From assembly GCF_017114825.1 (NCBI RefSeq), contig NZ_JADEVO010000010.1, positions 78,729 to 142,728 on the forward strand: DNA of 64,000 bases, in the 5' to 3' direction. This document shows positions 47,094 to 55,979 of the stretch, piece by piece. The DNA is from Pseudomonas gregormendelii. Lineage in GTDB: Bacteria > Pseudomonadota > Gammaproteobacteria > Pseudomonadales > Pseudomonadaceae. The translations under genes and the position numbers were made by a program. The notes under the pieces were generated by a model that had not been told where the DNA came from, ran no database searches, and was given only the letters and a program-made list of their open reading frames with translations. How positions within the stretch are numbered: position 1 is the stretch's first letter; each line of letters starts with the position of its first letter.

Positions 47094-48326
47094 TTACGCC
47101 AGTCTCTGAGCCTTCTCTTCTTCACCCAGACAAGCGGCCGCAGTAAACAAGACATCCGTCGACGAATTCAACGCAGTTTCCGCCGAATCCTGAATCACCC
47201 CGATGATAAAACCGACCGCCACCACCTGCATGGCGATCTCGCTCGGGATGCCGAACAGGCTGCAGGCCAGCGGAATCAGCAGCAGCGAACCACCGGCCAC
47301 ACCCGAGGCGCCGCAGGCGCAGATGGCCGCGACCACGCTGAGCAGAATGGCGGTGGGTATGTCCACGGCAATGCCCAGCGTATGCACGGCAGCCAGGCTC
47401 AGGACGGTAATGGTGATCGCCGCACCCGCCATATTGATCGTCGCGCCCAGCGGGATCGAGACCGAGTAGGTGTCTTCGTGCAGGCCCAGGCGCTTGCTCA
47501 ACTCCAGGTTCACCGGAATATTAGCCGCCGAACTGCGGGTGAAGAATGCGGTGATGCCGCTTTCCCGCAGGCACATCAGCACCAGCGGGTAAGGGTTGCG
47601 ACGCAGTTTCCAGTAGACGATGGCCGGGTTCATCACCAGCGCCACGAACAGCATGCAACCGAGCAGGACCGCCAGCAGGTGCAGGTAGCCGACCAGGGCA
47701 CCAAAGCCCGAGGTGGCCAGGGTCGAGGCCACCAGGCCGAAAATCCCCAGCGGGGCAAAGCGGATCACCATGCGCACGATCAGGGTCACCCCGTTGGACA
47801 GGTCGCCCAGTACCTCGCGTGTGGTGTCGCCCGCATGGCGGATGGCCACGCCCATGCCGATCGCCCAGGCCAGGATGCCGATGAAGTTGGCGTTCATCAG
47901 CGCGTTCACCGGGTTGTCCACCGCACTCAACAGCAGGCTCTGCAATACCTCACCGATTCCGCCAGGTGCCGTTACGGCCACGTCCTGGGTGGAGAGCACC
48001 AGGCTCGACGGGAACATCATGCTGGCAACGACCGCGACCACCGCCGCAGCGAATGTGCCCAGCAGGTACAGGAACAGGATCGGCCGGATGTGAGTCTCCT
48101 GGCCGTGCTTGTGATTGGCGATCGACGCCATGACCAGCACGAACACCAGGATCGGCGCGACTGCTTTCAGCGCCGAGACGAAGACCTTGCCGATGAATGC
48201 AGTGGACTTCGCCACGTCCGGCGCGAGCAGCGCCAGGGCAATGCCGGCGATCAGGCCGATGATGATTTGGGTAACCAGGCCGGTGCTTTTCAGGCGGTGC
48301 AGCAGGGAAGGGGATGAAGGGGTCAT
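47094..48326 (-). CDS. sstT: Serine/threonine:Na+ symporter SstT
   Basis: A 410-residue dicarboxylate/amino acid:cation symporter-fold protein. The conserved serine-rich hairpin [11 protein letters not shown] and the helix segment [12 protein letters not shown] are those of SstT, which imports serine and threonine with sodium. The length fits E. coli SstT. The C-terminus ends soon after the last helix. It is convergent with the DUF1993 gene across a REPIN. Confidence 0.9.
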   Translation of the reverse strand: MTPSSPSLLHRLKSTGLVTQIIIGLIAGIALALLAPDVAKSTAFIGKVFVSALKAVAPILVFVLVMASIANHKHGQETHIRPILFLYLLGTFAAAVVAVVASMMFPSSLVLSTQDVAVTAPGGIGEVLQSLLLSAVDNPVNALMNANFIGILAWAIGMGVAIRHAGDTTREVLGDLSNGVTLIVRMVIRFAPLGIFGLVASTLATSGFGALVGYLHLLAVLLGCMLFVALVMNPAIVYWKLRRNPYPLVLMCLRESGITAFFTRSSAANIPVNLELSKRLGLHEDTYSVSIPLGATINMAGAAITITVLSLAAVHTLGIAVDIPTAILLSVVAAICACGASGVAGGSLLLIPLACSLFGIPSEIAMQVVAVGFIIGVIQDSAETALNSSTDVLFTAAACLGEEEKAQRLA

Positions 48327-48585
48327 AAAGCGGGCATCTCTGATTTTTTTAGGTGCGGGCTAGCCGACGAACAGGGTGTGCATATCGCGGGGCGCGGACT
48401 TTATCACAGCGTAGGCTCGATCCTTCAGACCTGTGACGATTGGCCGCCCGGTTGTTCAACCGGTTTTGCAGGTTCGTGCATCCCGGTGCGCAAACACTTC
48501 TGGTAGGATGGCCCATCCTCATTTTCAAGTTCTGCCAGTGGGCCTTCGGGCTAGCGCTGGTGTCGTCGTTTTCCTGGAGTTCTGC

Positions 48586-49740
48586 ATGCTGTTGCCCATC
48601 CTTCTGTTGTCGGCCGCCGGTTTCACCGTGCTGACCACGGAGTTCATCATCGTCGGCCTGTTGCCGGCAATCGCTCGAGACCTGGCTGTCACCATCCCGC
48701 AAGCGGGCCTTCTGGTGACCCTGTTCGCCTTCACGGTCGCTGCATTCGGCCCGTTCCTGACCGCGTACTTCGCCCGGTTCGAACGGCGAAAATTGTTTAT
48801 TTCGGTATTGATCATGTTTGGCCTGGCCAACACGCTCGCCGCGTTTGCCCCCAACATCTGGGTGATGGCCGCTGCGCGCCTGATTCCGGCGCTGGGGCTG
48901 CCGGTGTTTTGGGCACTGGCCAGTGAAACGGCAGTGGACATCGTGGGCCCTGACTTCGCCGGGCGGGCAATCGCCAAGATCGGCTTTGGCATCGTCTGCG
49001 CCACGGTATTTGGCATCCCGGTGGGCACGCTGATTTCCGATGCGTTCGGCTGGCGCAGTGCCTTCGGCATTCTGGCGGTGATCGCGTTTGCCAAGGCATT
49101 GCTGCTGTTTATCTACCTGCCCAGGACCAGCCTGCATCAGCACCAGGTCAGTTTCCGTTCGCAATTCAAGATCCTGCGCAGCCCGTTGATGATCGGCCAT
49201 GTGCTGTTGTCGATCCTGGTGTTCAGCGGCATGTTTACCGCCTACACCTATCTGGCGGATATCCTCGAGCGGCTTGCCGGTTTCAACGGCACCCTGGTCG
49301 GCTGGTGCCTGATGGGCTTTGGTGCGGTCGGTCTGATCGGTAACTCCCTGGGCGGCCGTGCCGTGGATCGCCATCCGCTGATTGCTTCGGTGATGTTTTG
49401 CGCATTCATGATTGCCGGCATGGTGACGCTGGTGCCGAACATTCATTCGACCCTGGGCCTGGCGGCGGCGATGGGGATCTGGGGCGTGACCCAGGCTGCG
49501 TTGTTCCTCGTCAGCCACGTTCGGCTCATGAAGGCCGCCCCCGAAGCGCCAGCGTTTGCCGCGTCGCTGAACATCGCCGGGGCCAACCTCGGCATCGGCC
49601 TGGGCGCCATGGTGGGTGGTCGCGTGATCGACAGCGTTGGCCTGCAAGGCCTGGGGTTCGCCGGGGCGGCGTTTATCCTTGCCTCGATCTTGCTGGCCAT
49701 CGCCCTGATGACCTTCAAACCAAGGGAAGTTTGCGCCTGA
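48586..49740 (+). CDS. MFS transporter, DHA1 family
   Basis: A 384-residue, 12-helix permease. The first helix carries L-L-T-T-E-F-I-I-V-G-L-L-P-A-like sequence and the 2-3 loop R-F-E-R-R-K, as in arabinose/drug efflux proteins. ATG 48586 has a GGAG site 6-7 bases upstream; the open frame to 48433 is not credible as coding. Efflux of a sugar or drug is likely. The stop is only 4 bp from the convergent nhaR. Confidence 0.86.
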   Translation: MLLPILLLSAAGFTVLTTEFIIVGLLPAIARDLAVTIPQAGLLVTLFAFTVAAFGPFLTAYFARFERRKLFISVLIMFGLANTLAAFAPNIWVMAAARLIPALGLPVFWALASETAVDIVGPDFAGRAIAKIGFGIVCATVFGIPVGTLISDAFGWRSAFGILAVIAFAKALLLFIYLPRTSLHQHQVSFRSQFKILRSPLMIGHVLLSILVFSGMFTAYTYLADILERLAGFNGTLVGWCLMGFGAVGLIGNSLGGRAVDRHPLIASVMFCAFMIAGMVTLVPNIHSTLGLAAAMGIWGVTQAALFLVSHVRLMKAAPEAPAFAASLNIAGANLGIGLGAMVGGRVIDSVGLQGLGFAGAAFILASILLAIALMTFKPREVCA

Positions 49741-49744
49741 AAGC

Positions 49745-50644
49745 TTAAACCCCGGGAAACAGCTCTCGTCGGGCGCCTTCGGTAATCGCAACGATACCGG
49801 GGTGCTTGACCTTGCGCTCCACCGAGATGGCGTAGAACGATTCGGTGACCGCATCCGTCTGGCCGATCAACTCCACGCCATATTGGCGTCTGACTTCATC
49901 GGCGATCACGCTGGGGCCGATGAAGATCCCGCTGCCGGATTGCCCGAAGGCCTGCATCAGCGCGCTGTCATCGAACTCGCCGACAATTCTTGGCTGTATC
50001 TGCTGCTCGGCGAACCAGCGCTGCAAGCGACTGCGCACCACGGTTTCCGGCCCGGGAATCAGTAGCGGGGCACCGTGAAGGCTGCGGGGAAAATCCTGGC
50101 CGTATTGCGCCGCCAATTGCGCAGTGGCGAAGAAGCTGATGCCGCACTCCCCGAGTTTCTGGCTGTAGCCCTTGATGTCGAGGTGCGAGGGCATGGGGCT
50201 GTCGGAGATCACCAGGTCCAGGCGCTGGATCGCCAGGTCGGCGAGCAGGCGTTCGAGTTTGTCCTCGCGACAGGTGATGCGCATCGGCTCGCTCAACTCC
50301 ATGGTCGGCGCGATCAGGCGGTAGACGATGGATTTGGGTACCACGTCCGCCACCCCTACCCGAAACAGAATCTGTTGTTCGTTGGGCTGGGCGCGCAGCA
50401 TCAGCTCCAGTTCGCCACCCAGCTGGAACATTTGCTCGACGAAGGGCAGGGTCTGGCGCCCGGCTTCGGTCAGCTCCAGCTGCCGGCCGACGCGCTGGAA
50501 CAGTTCGATCCCATAGGTTTGTTCCAGCAGCGAGATCTGCCCGCTGATGGTCTGCGGCGTCAGGTTGAGCTGTTCGCAGGCGCGCACAATGCTGCCGGTT
50601 TTGGCCACGACCCAGAAATAGTGAAGCTGGCGATAATTGAGCAT
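49745..50644 (-). CDS. nhaR: LysR-family regulator NhaR
   Basis: A 299-residue LysR protein starting L-N-Y-R-Q-L-H-Y-F-W-V-V-A-K-x-G-S-I, with C-E-Q-L-N-L-T-P-Q-T-I-S-G-Q-I as recognition helix; this N-terminus is characteristic of NhaR. In enterobacteria it activates nhaA and other Na+/pH-responsive genes. Here no nhaA is adjacent; the divergent genes encode a small lipoprotein and a TerC-type protein. ATG 50644 is taken as the start; the in-frame TTG 50653 lacks a ribosome site. Confidence 0.88.
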   Translation of the reverse strand: MLNYRQLHYFWVVAKTGSIVRACEQLNLTPQTISGQISLLEQTYGIELFQRVGRQLELTEAGRQTLPFVEQMFQLGGELELMLRAQPNEQQILFRVGVADVVPKSIVYRLIAPTMELSEPMRITCREDKLERLLADLAIQRLDLVISDSPMPSHLDIKGYSQKLGECGISFFATAQLAAQYGQDFPRSLHGAPLLIPGPETVVRSRLQRWFAEQQIQPRIVGEFDDSALMQAFGQSGSGIFIGPSVIADEVRRQYGVELIGQTDAVTESFYAISVERKVKHPGIVAITEGARRELFPGV

Positions 50645-50653
50645 GTCGATCAA

Positions 50654-50706
50654 CAGTTCGTTAAAACCGAAGTATAACAGCCAAAAATACGAATTTTACT
50701 GAACTG
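50654..50706. promoter_or_regulatory. Inverted repeat in the nhaR promoter gap, candidate operator
   Basis: Arms CAGTTCGTTAAAA (50654-50666) and TTTTACTGAACTG (50694-50706) are inverted with 11 of 13 matches. They lie between nhaR and the divergent lipoprotein gene in an AT-rich stretch. Confidence 0.45.
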
Positions 50707-50778
50707 TTTCGGTCTCTAGAATGCAGCGCTATCAACGGGCCACTGTATTGGCTGCGTTTGTTCTAACGAGGAAATTTC

Positions 50779-51021
50779 ATGAAGTTTAAAACCACGGCGT
50801 TGTTGGTCGCGTCTTTACTGTTACTGGCGGGCTGCGACCAGGCTGAAAAAAGCGCTCAGCAGTTGATGGGCAAGGCCGCTGAGACTGCCAAACAGGCTAT
50901 CGACGATACACATAAAGCTGCAGAGCAAGCGATTAGCGACGCCACCGGCGGTTTGATCAGCAAGAAAGAATCATCGGCCGAAGAAAAAGACGACACTGAA
51001 TCTTCGTCCCAGGAAATCTAA
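50779..51021 (+). CDS. Small lipoprotein with Ala-rich helix
   Basis: An 80-residue protein with a lipoprotein signal (lipobox L-L-L-A-G-C, Cys19). The mature part is an amphipathic, alanine-rich helix (A-A-E-T-A-K-Q-A-I-D-D-T-H-K-A-A-E-Q-A-I) and ends in an acidic Ser/Glu tail. It resembles other small entericidin- or Lpp-like envelope lipoproteins only in general form. It precedes the TerC-type gene by 27 bp, so the two probably share a transcript. Confidence 0.75.
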   Translation: MKFKTTALLVASLLLLAGCDQAEKSAQQLMGKAAETAKQAIDDTHKAAEQAISDATGGLISKKESSAEEKDDTESSSQEI

Positions 51022-51048
51022 ACCGTCTCAACGAGTCAGGACTGACCC

Positions 51049-51798
51049 ATGGAATATCTTTTAGAACTTGCTGTAAGCCCTACCGCCTGGGTTGCCCTGG
51101 CTACGCTGGTGGTGATGGAGATCGTGCTCGGCATCGATAACCTGATCTTCATTTCCATTTTGACGAACAAACTCCCCGAGCAGCATCGGCAAAAAGCACG
51201 ACGCATCGGTATCGGCATGGCGCTGATCCTGCGCCTGGCACTGTTGAGCACCATTGCGTTCATCGTCCAGTTGACGGCACCCGTGATCGAAATCCTCGGC
51301 CACGCGTTCTCCTGGAAAGACATGATCCTGATCGCCGGTGGCCTGTTCCTGTTGTGGAAGGCGACCACTGAGATCCATCACAGCATGGACCCGGCGCCGG
51401 AAGATCCAAAGTCGGCGACTTCCACCGTGACGCTTGGCTTTGCGGCGGCCATCGGGCAGATCCTGATGCTGGACCTGGTGTTCTCCATCGACAGCATCAT
51501 TACCGCTGTCGGCATGACCGAGCATTTGCCTATCATGATCATCGCGGTGGTGGTGTCGGTGCTGGTGATGTTGCTCGCGGCTGATCCCCTGGCCAAGTTC
51601 ATCAACGACAACCCGACCGTGGTGATGCTGGCGCTGGGCTTCCTGATCATGATCGGCATGACGTTGATCGCCGAAGGCTTCGGCGCCCATGTTCCAAAAG
51701 GCTATGTGTATGCGGCCATGGCGTTCTCGGCCACGATCGAATGCCTGAACATGATGTCGCGACGGGCCAAGCAGAAGCGTGCGACTGCTGAAGCTTGA
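51049..51798 (+). CDS. TerC-family integral membrane protein
   Basis: A 249-residue protein with about seven helices and the TerC signatures [13 protein letters not shown] and [15 protein letters not shown]. The acidic residues inside helices may bind a metal ion. Family members are tied to tellurite resistance and to manganese or calcium efflux. The substrate here is not settled. A strong terminator follows. Confidence 0.88.
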   Translation: MEYLLELAVSPTAWVALATLVVMEIVLGIDNLIFISILTNKLPEQHRQKARRIGIGMALILRLALLSTIAFIVQLTAPVIEILGHAFSWKDMILIAGGLFLLWKATTEIHHSMDPAPEDPKSATSTVTLGFAAAIGQILMLDLVFSIDSIITAVGMTEHLPIMIIAVVVSVLVMLLAADPLAKFINDNPTVVMLALGFLIMIGMTLIAEGFGAHVPKGYVYAAMAFSATIECLNMMSRRAKQKRATAEA

Positions 51799-51814
51799 CG
51801 CTGACTGAAAACGC

Positions 51815-51850
51815 AACGGCCGCCTGGTAATCAGGCGGCCGTTTTTGTTT
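51815..51850 (+). terminator. Rho-independent terminator of the TerC-family gene
   Basis: The perfect stem ACGGCCGCCTG / CAGGCGGCCGT with a 5-base loop is followed by TTTTGTTTG. Confidence 0.88.
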
Positions 51851-51866
51851 GTTGAACCCTGGCCAG

Positions 51867-52022
51867 TCAGTGCGCAGAGACGGATTTGCGGGGCTGCGCC
51901 AGGGGTGCAGGTTGCACCGGGTGGTGATGGCGGCGGGCAATACGCAGCACGCCCCACAGCATGGCGGCCGCGACCGCCAGCCATCCGGTTACCAGCATCA
52001 GTATGATCATTGCCAGGCTCAT
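51867..52022 (-). CDS. Small single-helix membrane protein
   Basis: A 51-residue protein with one membrane helix (residues about 3-24) followed by a basic, His-rich segment (R-R-H-H-H-P) and a short Pro-rich tail. The AGGAGG site lies 5 bases before the ATG, a very good match. Function unknown. The longer frame upstream of this start lacks a ribosome site. Confidence 0.65.
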   Translation of the reverse strand: MSLAMIILMLVTGWLAVAAAMLWGVLRIARRHHHPVQPAPLAQPRKSVSAH

Positions 52023-52140
52023 CAGTGCCTCCTCTTTGCCCTGCTTCGGGCAACCACTCTTGCTAAATGACAGTCTAGCCGTTGCCATGTTGCAGGCTAT
52101 TGACCAAAGGTCGCCTGTCACCAACCAGTTCGCTCTATCG

Positions 52141-52160
52141 AAGTGCCGCTACTGGCACTT
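52141..52160. promoter_or_regulatory. Perfect palindrome upstream of the C39-like lipoprotein gene
   Basis: AAGTGCC-N6-GGCACTT is a 7-bp inverted repeat about 85 bp before the start of the next gene. It could be an operator. Confidence 0.35.
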
Positions 52161-52245
52161 GAGGCTATACCCTGGCTGCCTGTCGCCCTATGATCGACGA
52201 CCTGGCCGGTCGATCGATTGCCGGCATTTGCACAAGAGAGAGATG

Positions 52246-52917
52246 ATGGTACGGGTATTTCCTCGAATTATGGCTGCAGCACTGTTCGCCTGGAGCCTTG
52301 CGAGCCTGACTGGCTGCGCCGGCAGCGTCTCGCCGCAAATCAAACGGCTGCCGGAACGGGTCGAGCTCAGTGGCACCTTCTATCGCGGGCAGACCCATCA
52401 AAGCGGTCCGCAGGTGCTGGCCAGCCTGCTGTCGCAACAGGGCATCGCGATCACGCCCGGTTTGCTCGACAAGCCGCTGCGTCTGCCGGGTGCCGAGGCT
52501 CAGCTGCAGCAGAACATGGTCAACCTTGCCCGGGAATATGGCCTGGTGGTCTACCCCCTGGACGACGATCTGCCAGCATTGCTCACCCAGGTGGCCGCCG
52601 GTTATCCGGTGATGGTGCGGTTCAACGAAGGCTCGGCGTTCTGGGCTGGGCCGCGCTACGCCATTCTGTCGGGTTACAACACCCAGAAGCAGACCGTTCT
52701 ATTGCGCGCCGGGATGGATCGCCGGACGCTGATGAGCTTCAGTTCATTCGAGTCGGCGTTCAAGGACGGCGGCGGCTGGGCGGTACTGCTTCAGAAGCCG
52801 GAGCAGATCCCTGCCGATGTCGATCAGCAACGCTGGCTGAAGGCAGCTAACGATCTGGCCCAGGCCGGTCAGGAGCAAGCTGCCGCGCGGGCGAAGAGGG
52901 CGCTGGGCTCTCAGTAG
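52246..52917 (+). CDS. C39-peptidase-like lipoprotein, probably inactive
   Basis: A 223-residue lipoprotein (lipobox S-L-T-G-C, near residue 24) with the fold pattern of C39-like peptidases known from Pseudomonas PA2778-type proteins. Where the catalytic motif should read Q-C-G-P it reads Q-S-G-P (H-Q-S-G-P-Q-V-L-A), and the catalytic His position (x-H-Y-V-V-V-x-G-Y) reads P-R-Y-A-I-L-S-G-Y. Both catalytic residues thus seem replaced, so it may be a binding or assembly protein. ATG 52243 just upstream is an equally possible start. Confidence 0.7.
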   Translation: MVRVFPRIMAAALFAWSLASLTGCAGSVSPQIKRLPERVELSGTFYRGQTHQSGPQVLASLLSQQGIAITPGLLDKPLRLPGAEAQLQQNMVNLAREYGLVVYPLDDDLPALLTQVAAGYPVMVRFNEGSAFWAGPRYAILSGYNTQKQTVLLRAGMDRRTLMSFSSFESAFKDGGGWAVLLQKPEQIPADVDQQRWLKAANDLAQAGQEQAAARAKRALGSQ

Positions 52918-53006
52918 TCCGTTCGTCATCTGCCGGGCACCGTCGCGCGTCGCACGCCTCTGAAGTACAAGGCCCGGGTTTTCCGGGCCAGACCAAGGAG
53001 GCGCCC

Positions 53007-53213
53007 ATGGCACATTCAAATACTCCCGCCGGCCCGCATTCATCGGAGCATTCGTCCGGTGATGACCTGGGTTTTGATCCTGATTCGCCTGACGCTGCAG
53101 ACCCGCAAGTCGATCCCGTCGGGCCCGCCATCGCGCCGCTGGACAAGGATCCGAACAAGGACGAGAAGGCACCGGCCAAGCCTTACGACCCGCTGAGTGA
53201 CCTCAAACCCTGA
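53007..53213 (+). CDS. Small acidic disordered protein
   Basis: A 68-residue protein rich in Asp, Pro and Ser with no hydrophobic core (G-D-D-L-G-F-D-P-D-S-P-D-A-A-D-P). It has an AAGGAGG site 6 bases before the ATG. It forms a pair with the next gene, 17 bp downstream. The P-D-S-P motif recurs in both. Function unknown. Confidence 0.65.
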   Translation: MAHSNTPAGPHSSEHSSGDDLGFDPDSPDAADPQVDPVGPAIAPLDKDPNKDEKAPAKPYDPLSDLKP

Positions 53214-53230
53214 TTTTCTGTGAGGTGCGT

Positions 53231-53437
53231 ATGTCTACCGATTCGAGTTTCAATGACAAGCGTCCGGACAGTGTCCCGACTACCCCTGAGGACGATATCG
53301 ACCCCGTCCTGGATCCGGACAGTCCACAGCGCGATCCAATGGCGCGTCCGCTGGTGACGCCGGCCGAACACCACAGCGATCCAAGTGCGGGAGATGGCAT
53401 TCCGGATGATGACCAGATGCCGCTGCCAAACGACTGA
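53231..53437 (+). CDS. Small acidic disordered protein
   Basis: A 68-residue acidic, Pro-rich protein (T-P-E-D-D-I-D-P-V-L-D-P-D-S-P, then G-I-P-D-D-D-Q-M-P-L-P). The GAGGTGCGT leader before the ATG is almost identical to that of the acidic gene at 41680, suggesting shared ancestry. It ends 12 bp before a terminator that also serves pbpG. Function unknown. Confidence 0.65.
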   Translation: MSTDSSFNDKRPDSVPTTPEDDIDPVLDPDSPQRDPMARPLVTPAEHHSDPSAGDGIPDDDQMPLPND

Positions 53438-53448
53438 TGGCAGGTAAT

Positions 53449-53478
53449 AAAAAGCCCCGAACGATCGGGGCTTTTTTT
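53449..53478. terminator. Bidirectional rho-independent terminator
   Basis: The stem AAGCCCCGA / TCGGGGCTT with a 4-base loop is flanked by A and T runs and sits between the acidic gene and the convergent pbpG. Confidence 0.85.
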
Positions 53479-53488
53479 GCGGCTGCGT

Positions 53489-54427
53489 TTATTTGGACGC
53501 CTCGACCACACCGCTCTGGCGGCTCTTCAGGTTCTTCTCCGACTTGTATTGCAGCGCCACCGACGGCACGTTCGCGCCCTTGCCGGTTTCTACCCAGCTG
53601 CGAATCCGGCTGGCATCGGCGAAATGAGTGTACTTGCCGAACGCATCGAGTATCACCAGGGCGACCTGGCGATTGCCCATGGTCGTCACCAGCACCAGGC
53701 AATGTCCGGCCTGATTGGTGAAACCGGTCTTGGTCAGGCGGATGTCCCAGTTCGGCTTGTTCACCAGGTGGTCGGTGTTGCGAAAGCCCAGGGTGTAGTT
53801 GGGTTTGCGGAACGACACGGTTTTTTCCTTGGTGGTGCTTAGCGTCGTCAGCAGCGGGTACTTGTGGGCGGCCACCAGCAGTTTGCTCAGGTCCCGCGCT
53901 GTCGAGACGTTGCGAGGGGAAAGGCCGGTGGGCTCGACAAAGTGAGTGCTGGACATGCCCAGGGCCTTGGCCTTGGCGTTCATGGCGGCGATGAACGCGA
54001 CGTAACCGCCCGGGTAGTGATGGGCGAGGCTGGCCGCGGCGCGGTTTTCCGAAGACATCAGGGCAATGAGCAGCATTTCCCTGCGCGGCATTTCGCTGTT
54101 GAGCTTGACCCGGGAGAACACGCCTTTCATTTCCGGCGTGTCGCTGATGTTGATGGAAATGTATTCGTCCATGTTCTGGCGCGCTTCAACCACCACCAGC
54201 CCCGTCATCAGCTTACTGACAGAGGCGATGGGCACGACCACGTCCGGATTGCTCGCATAGATGACTTTGTTGGTCTGCATGTCCATCAGCAACGCGCTGC
54301 CGGAGGCGATCTTCAGGTGTGTGGCATCCCGAGGCGCCGAGGTGGTTTCGGCGGCGTTGACCGATGGCGTGATGAATGTCCCTGTAACTGCAAAAACCAG
54401 GGTCAGGATGGAAAGACGGATTTTCAC
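53489..54427 (-). CDS. pbpG: D-alanyl-D-alanine endopeptidase (PBP7/8 type)
   Basis: A 312-residue periplasmic serine enzyme that cuts DD-crosslinks in peptidoglycan. It has a signal peptide (cleavage near residue 25), S-x-x-K as S-V-S-K (Ser69, Lys72), S-x-N as S-E-N in M-S-S-E-N-R, and K-T-G in L-T-K-T-G-F-T. All motifs are intact and the length matches E. coli PbpG. Its promoter lies against the left end of the prophage. Confidence 0.92.
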   Translation of the reverse strand: MKIRLSILTLVFAVTGTFITPSVNAAETTSAPRDATHLKIASGSALLMDMQTNKVIYASNPDVVVPIASVSKLMTGLVVVEARQNMDEYISINISDTPEMKGVFSRVKLNSEMPRREMLLIALMSSENRAAASLAHHYPGGYVAFIAAMNAKAKALGMSSTHFVEPTGLSPRNVSTARDLSKLLVAAHKYPLLTTLSTTKEKTVSFRKPNYTLGFRNTDHLVNKPNWDIRLTKTGFTNQAGHCLVLVTTMGNRQVALVILDAFGKYTHFADASRIRSWVETGKGANVPSVALQYKSEKNLKSRQSGVVEASK

Positions 54428-54556
54428 GCTGGCAGACTCATAAGAGGTGGATAAGCCGTTTTGTAACGGGCTATTTCTTAAAACCGACGCATTTTAGGAG
54501 TATGTGCTAGGAAATCTATAGGCGCCTGTAAACAAAGGCGAAAAGTGAAATTTAAT
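54428..54556. other. Left boundary zone of the prophage
   Basis: This 129-bp stretch between pbpG and the integrase stop must contain the left attachment site if the integrase marks the prophage end. It is AT-rich from about 54470 onward, and no tRNA is present. The core repeat cannot be identified without the right end. Confidence 0.4.
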
Positions 54557-55750
54557 TTATGCCTGTACCAATTTTGTACCAATCTGGCTCTCCAGCTTCC
54601 CGACCTCAGACCAGTCGGTGGTTGAGCTCAGCCAGCGAGCGTACGTCGAAAGTAACACTTGGACGCTGTGGCCCAGCTGCCCTGCAATGAACGCCGGGTT
54701 CATGCCTGCCATGAGGCACATCGTAGCGTACGTGTGCCTGCAGTTGTATTGGCTTCGAGCCTTTATTTGCAAGGCCTCCAATGCCTTGGCAAAGTGACCG
54801 CCCGGTGTTGTCGACGACAGGATGAACTCGGATCCGCCCGACGGCGGAAAAACGAACGGCGACTCCTGCCGTTTGCGCCTGTGCTGGGTCAGGCGCGCAT
54901 CGGCGATTTTCCTTGCCCGGGTCAAGGCATGCATGGCCCGACTGTTCAGCATCACCGTCCTGGTGTACTTGGTCTTCGTCCTTTCCTCAATCTTCCCGTC
55001 TACGACGATCCTGCAGACATGCGCAACGCGCTTCTCCAGATCGATCTCATCCCAGCGAAGAGCCCTGAGCTCTCCTGTCCGCATCCCGCAATAGAAAGCG
55101 AACTCGAAATAGGCGGCGTAGATCTGCGCCGCCCTGGCTGTGAAGTTGGCGTACATCCACTCAATGATGGCGTCAGCTTCGTCGACAGTGAACGGATCGA
55201 TCGCCTTCTTGGTTCGCCCCGGCAGCTTGATTGCAGTTGCCGGGTTCCGCTCTATCACCTCATCCCGTACCGCCGCCTTGAACAAAGCGCTTACCCGCGA
55301 GATTGCCGTCCGTTTGATGGTCGGGCTGTCCCACTTCGTTTCGCCGATCACCTGCCTCAACAACATCGGCGTGATCGCCGTCATTGGCACAGTTGCCAAT
55401 GACGGGATCCAGTACATGTTGATCGACCCTTTATAGTTGCGGCGAGTGCCGGGCACAATTTCAAGGCTGTCGATCCATGTTTGGGCGTATTGGGCGAAGG
55501 TCAGGCCGGCGGCCTGAGCTGAATAGCTGGAGCTCGGGAACAATTCTGCATAGCGCTTTTCGTCCAGAACTCCATGCTTAGCCAGGCTAATTACGTTATC
55601 GCGTAGAGTTGCGGCCGCTTTGATCCCCTTGGGCGTTTGAGGGTGGGCGAGTGTTTCGCACCGTCTTTCCCCGTTCCATGTGAACCGGATCCGGACTGAT
55701 TGCCCAGCGAATTCAACTCCTGCGGGCAGTCCCATTGGCTTTCTTGCCAT
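54557..55750 (-). CDS. Tyrosine-type site-specific integrase (prophage)
   Basis: A 397-residue tyrosine recombinase for prophage integration and excision. The N-terminal arm-type domain (M-G-L-P-A-G-V-E, then R-I-R-F-T-W-N-G-E-R-R-C-E-T-L) resembles the DUF3596 group. A SAM-like core-binding domain lies at about 90-185. The catalytic domain has Arg in C-G-M-R-T-G-E-L-R-A-L-R, His-Arg in C-R-H-T-Y-A-T, G-H-S, and Tyr in L-S-T-Y-A-R-W. All catalytic residues are present. It lies at the left end of the phage-like gene run. Confidence 0.94.
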   Translation of the reverse strand: MARKPMGLPAGVEFAGQSVRIRFTWNGERRCETLAHPQTPKGIKAAATLRDNVISLAKHGVLDEKRYAELFPSSSYSAQAAGLTFAQYAQTWIDSLEIVPGTRRNYKGSINMYWIPSLATVPMTAITPMLLRQVIGETKWDSPTIKRTAISRVSALFKAAVRDEVIERNPATAIKLPGRTKKAIDPFTVDEADAIIEWMYANFTARAAQIYAAYFEFAFYCGMRTGELRALRWDEIDLEKRVAHVCRIVVDGKIEERTKTKYTRTVMLNSRAMHALTRARKIADARLTQHRRKRQESPFVFPPSGGSEFILSSTTPGGHFAKALEALQIKARSQYNCRHTYATMCLMAGMNPAFIAGQLGHSVQVLLSTYARWLSSTTDWSEVGKLESQIGTKLVQA

Positions 55751-55935
55751 GTCTCATATCTCCTAATGCTATAAAAAACCCGATTATCTATCTTGTTCCA
55801 GACACCTTCGGGGATGATTCCGCGTGCTCGCTTTCCTTCGAGCGCTCGCTTGGTGGTGCCCAGCAACATTGCCATCCGCTCTTCGGGGACTTTGTCGAAG
55901 GCGAACGTTTCGGGAGCTTCTTCTTTTTCTGACAT
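55591..55935 (-). CDS. Excisionase-like small phage protein (overlaps integrase)
   Basis: A 114-residue protein upstream of the integrase. Its first 75 residues look like a small DNA-binding winged-helix protein (E-E-R-M-A-M-L-L-G-T-T-K-R-A-L-E-G-K-R-A-R-G-I-I then a V-W-N-K-I-D strand), as expected of a directionality factor. The last 53 codons overlap the integrase start in another frame (55591-55750). That tail is low in complexity and may be only tolerated coding. Confidence 0.6.
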   Translation of the reverse strand: MSEKEEAPETFAFDKVPEERMAMLLGTTKRALEGKRARGIIPEGVWNKIDNRVFYSIRRYETWQESQWDCPQELNSLGNQSGSGSHGTGKDGAKHSPTLKRPRGSKRPQLYAIT

Positions 55936-55979
55936 GGCGGTGCTCCATGCCGCGCGCGGCGGCAGAAGGTAGGTATGGG

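Noticed and set aside
54557..54600. Repeated GTACCAAT near the integrase stop as attachment core
   Set aside because: Both copies lie within the integrase 3' end; without the right prophage end no attachment core can be claimed.
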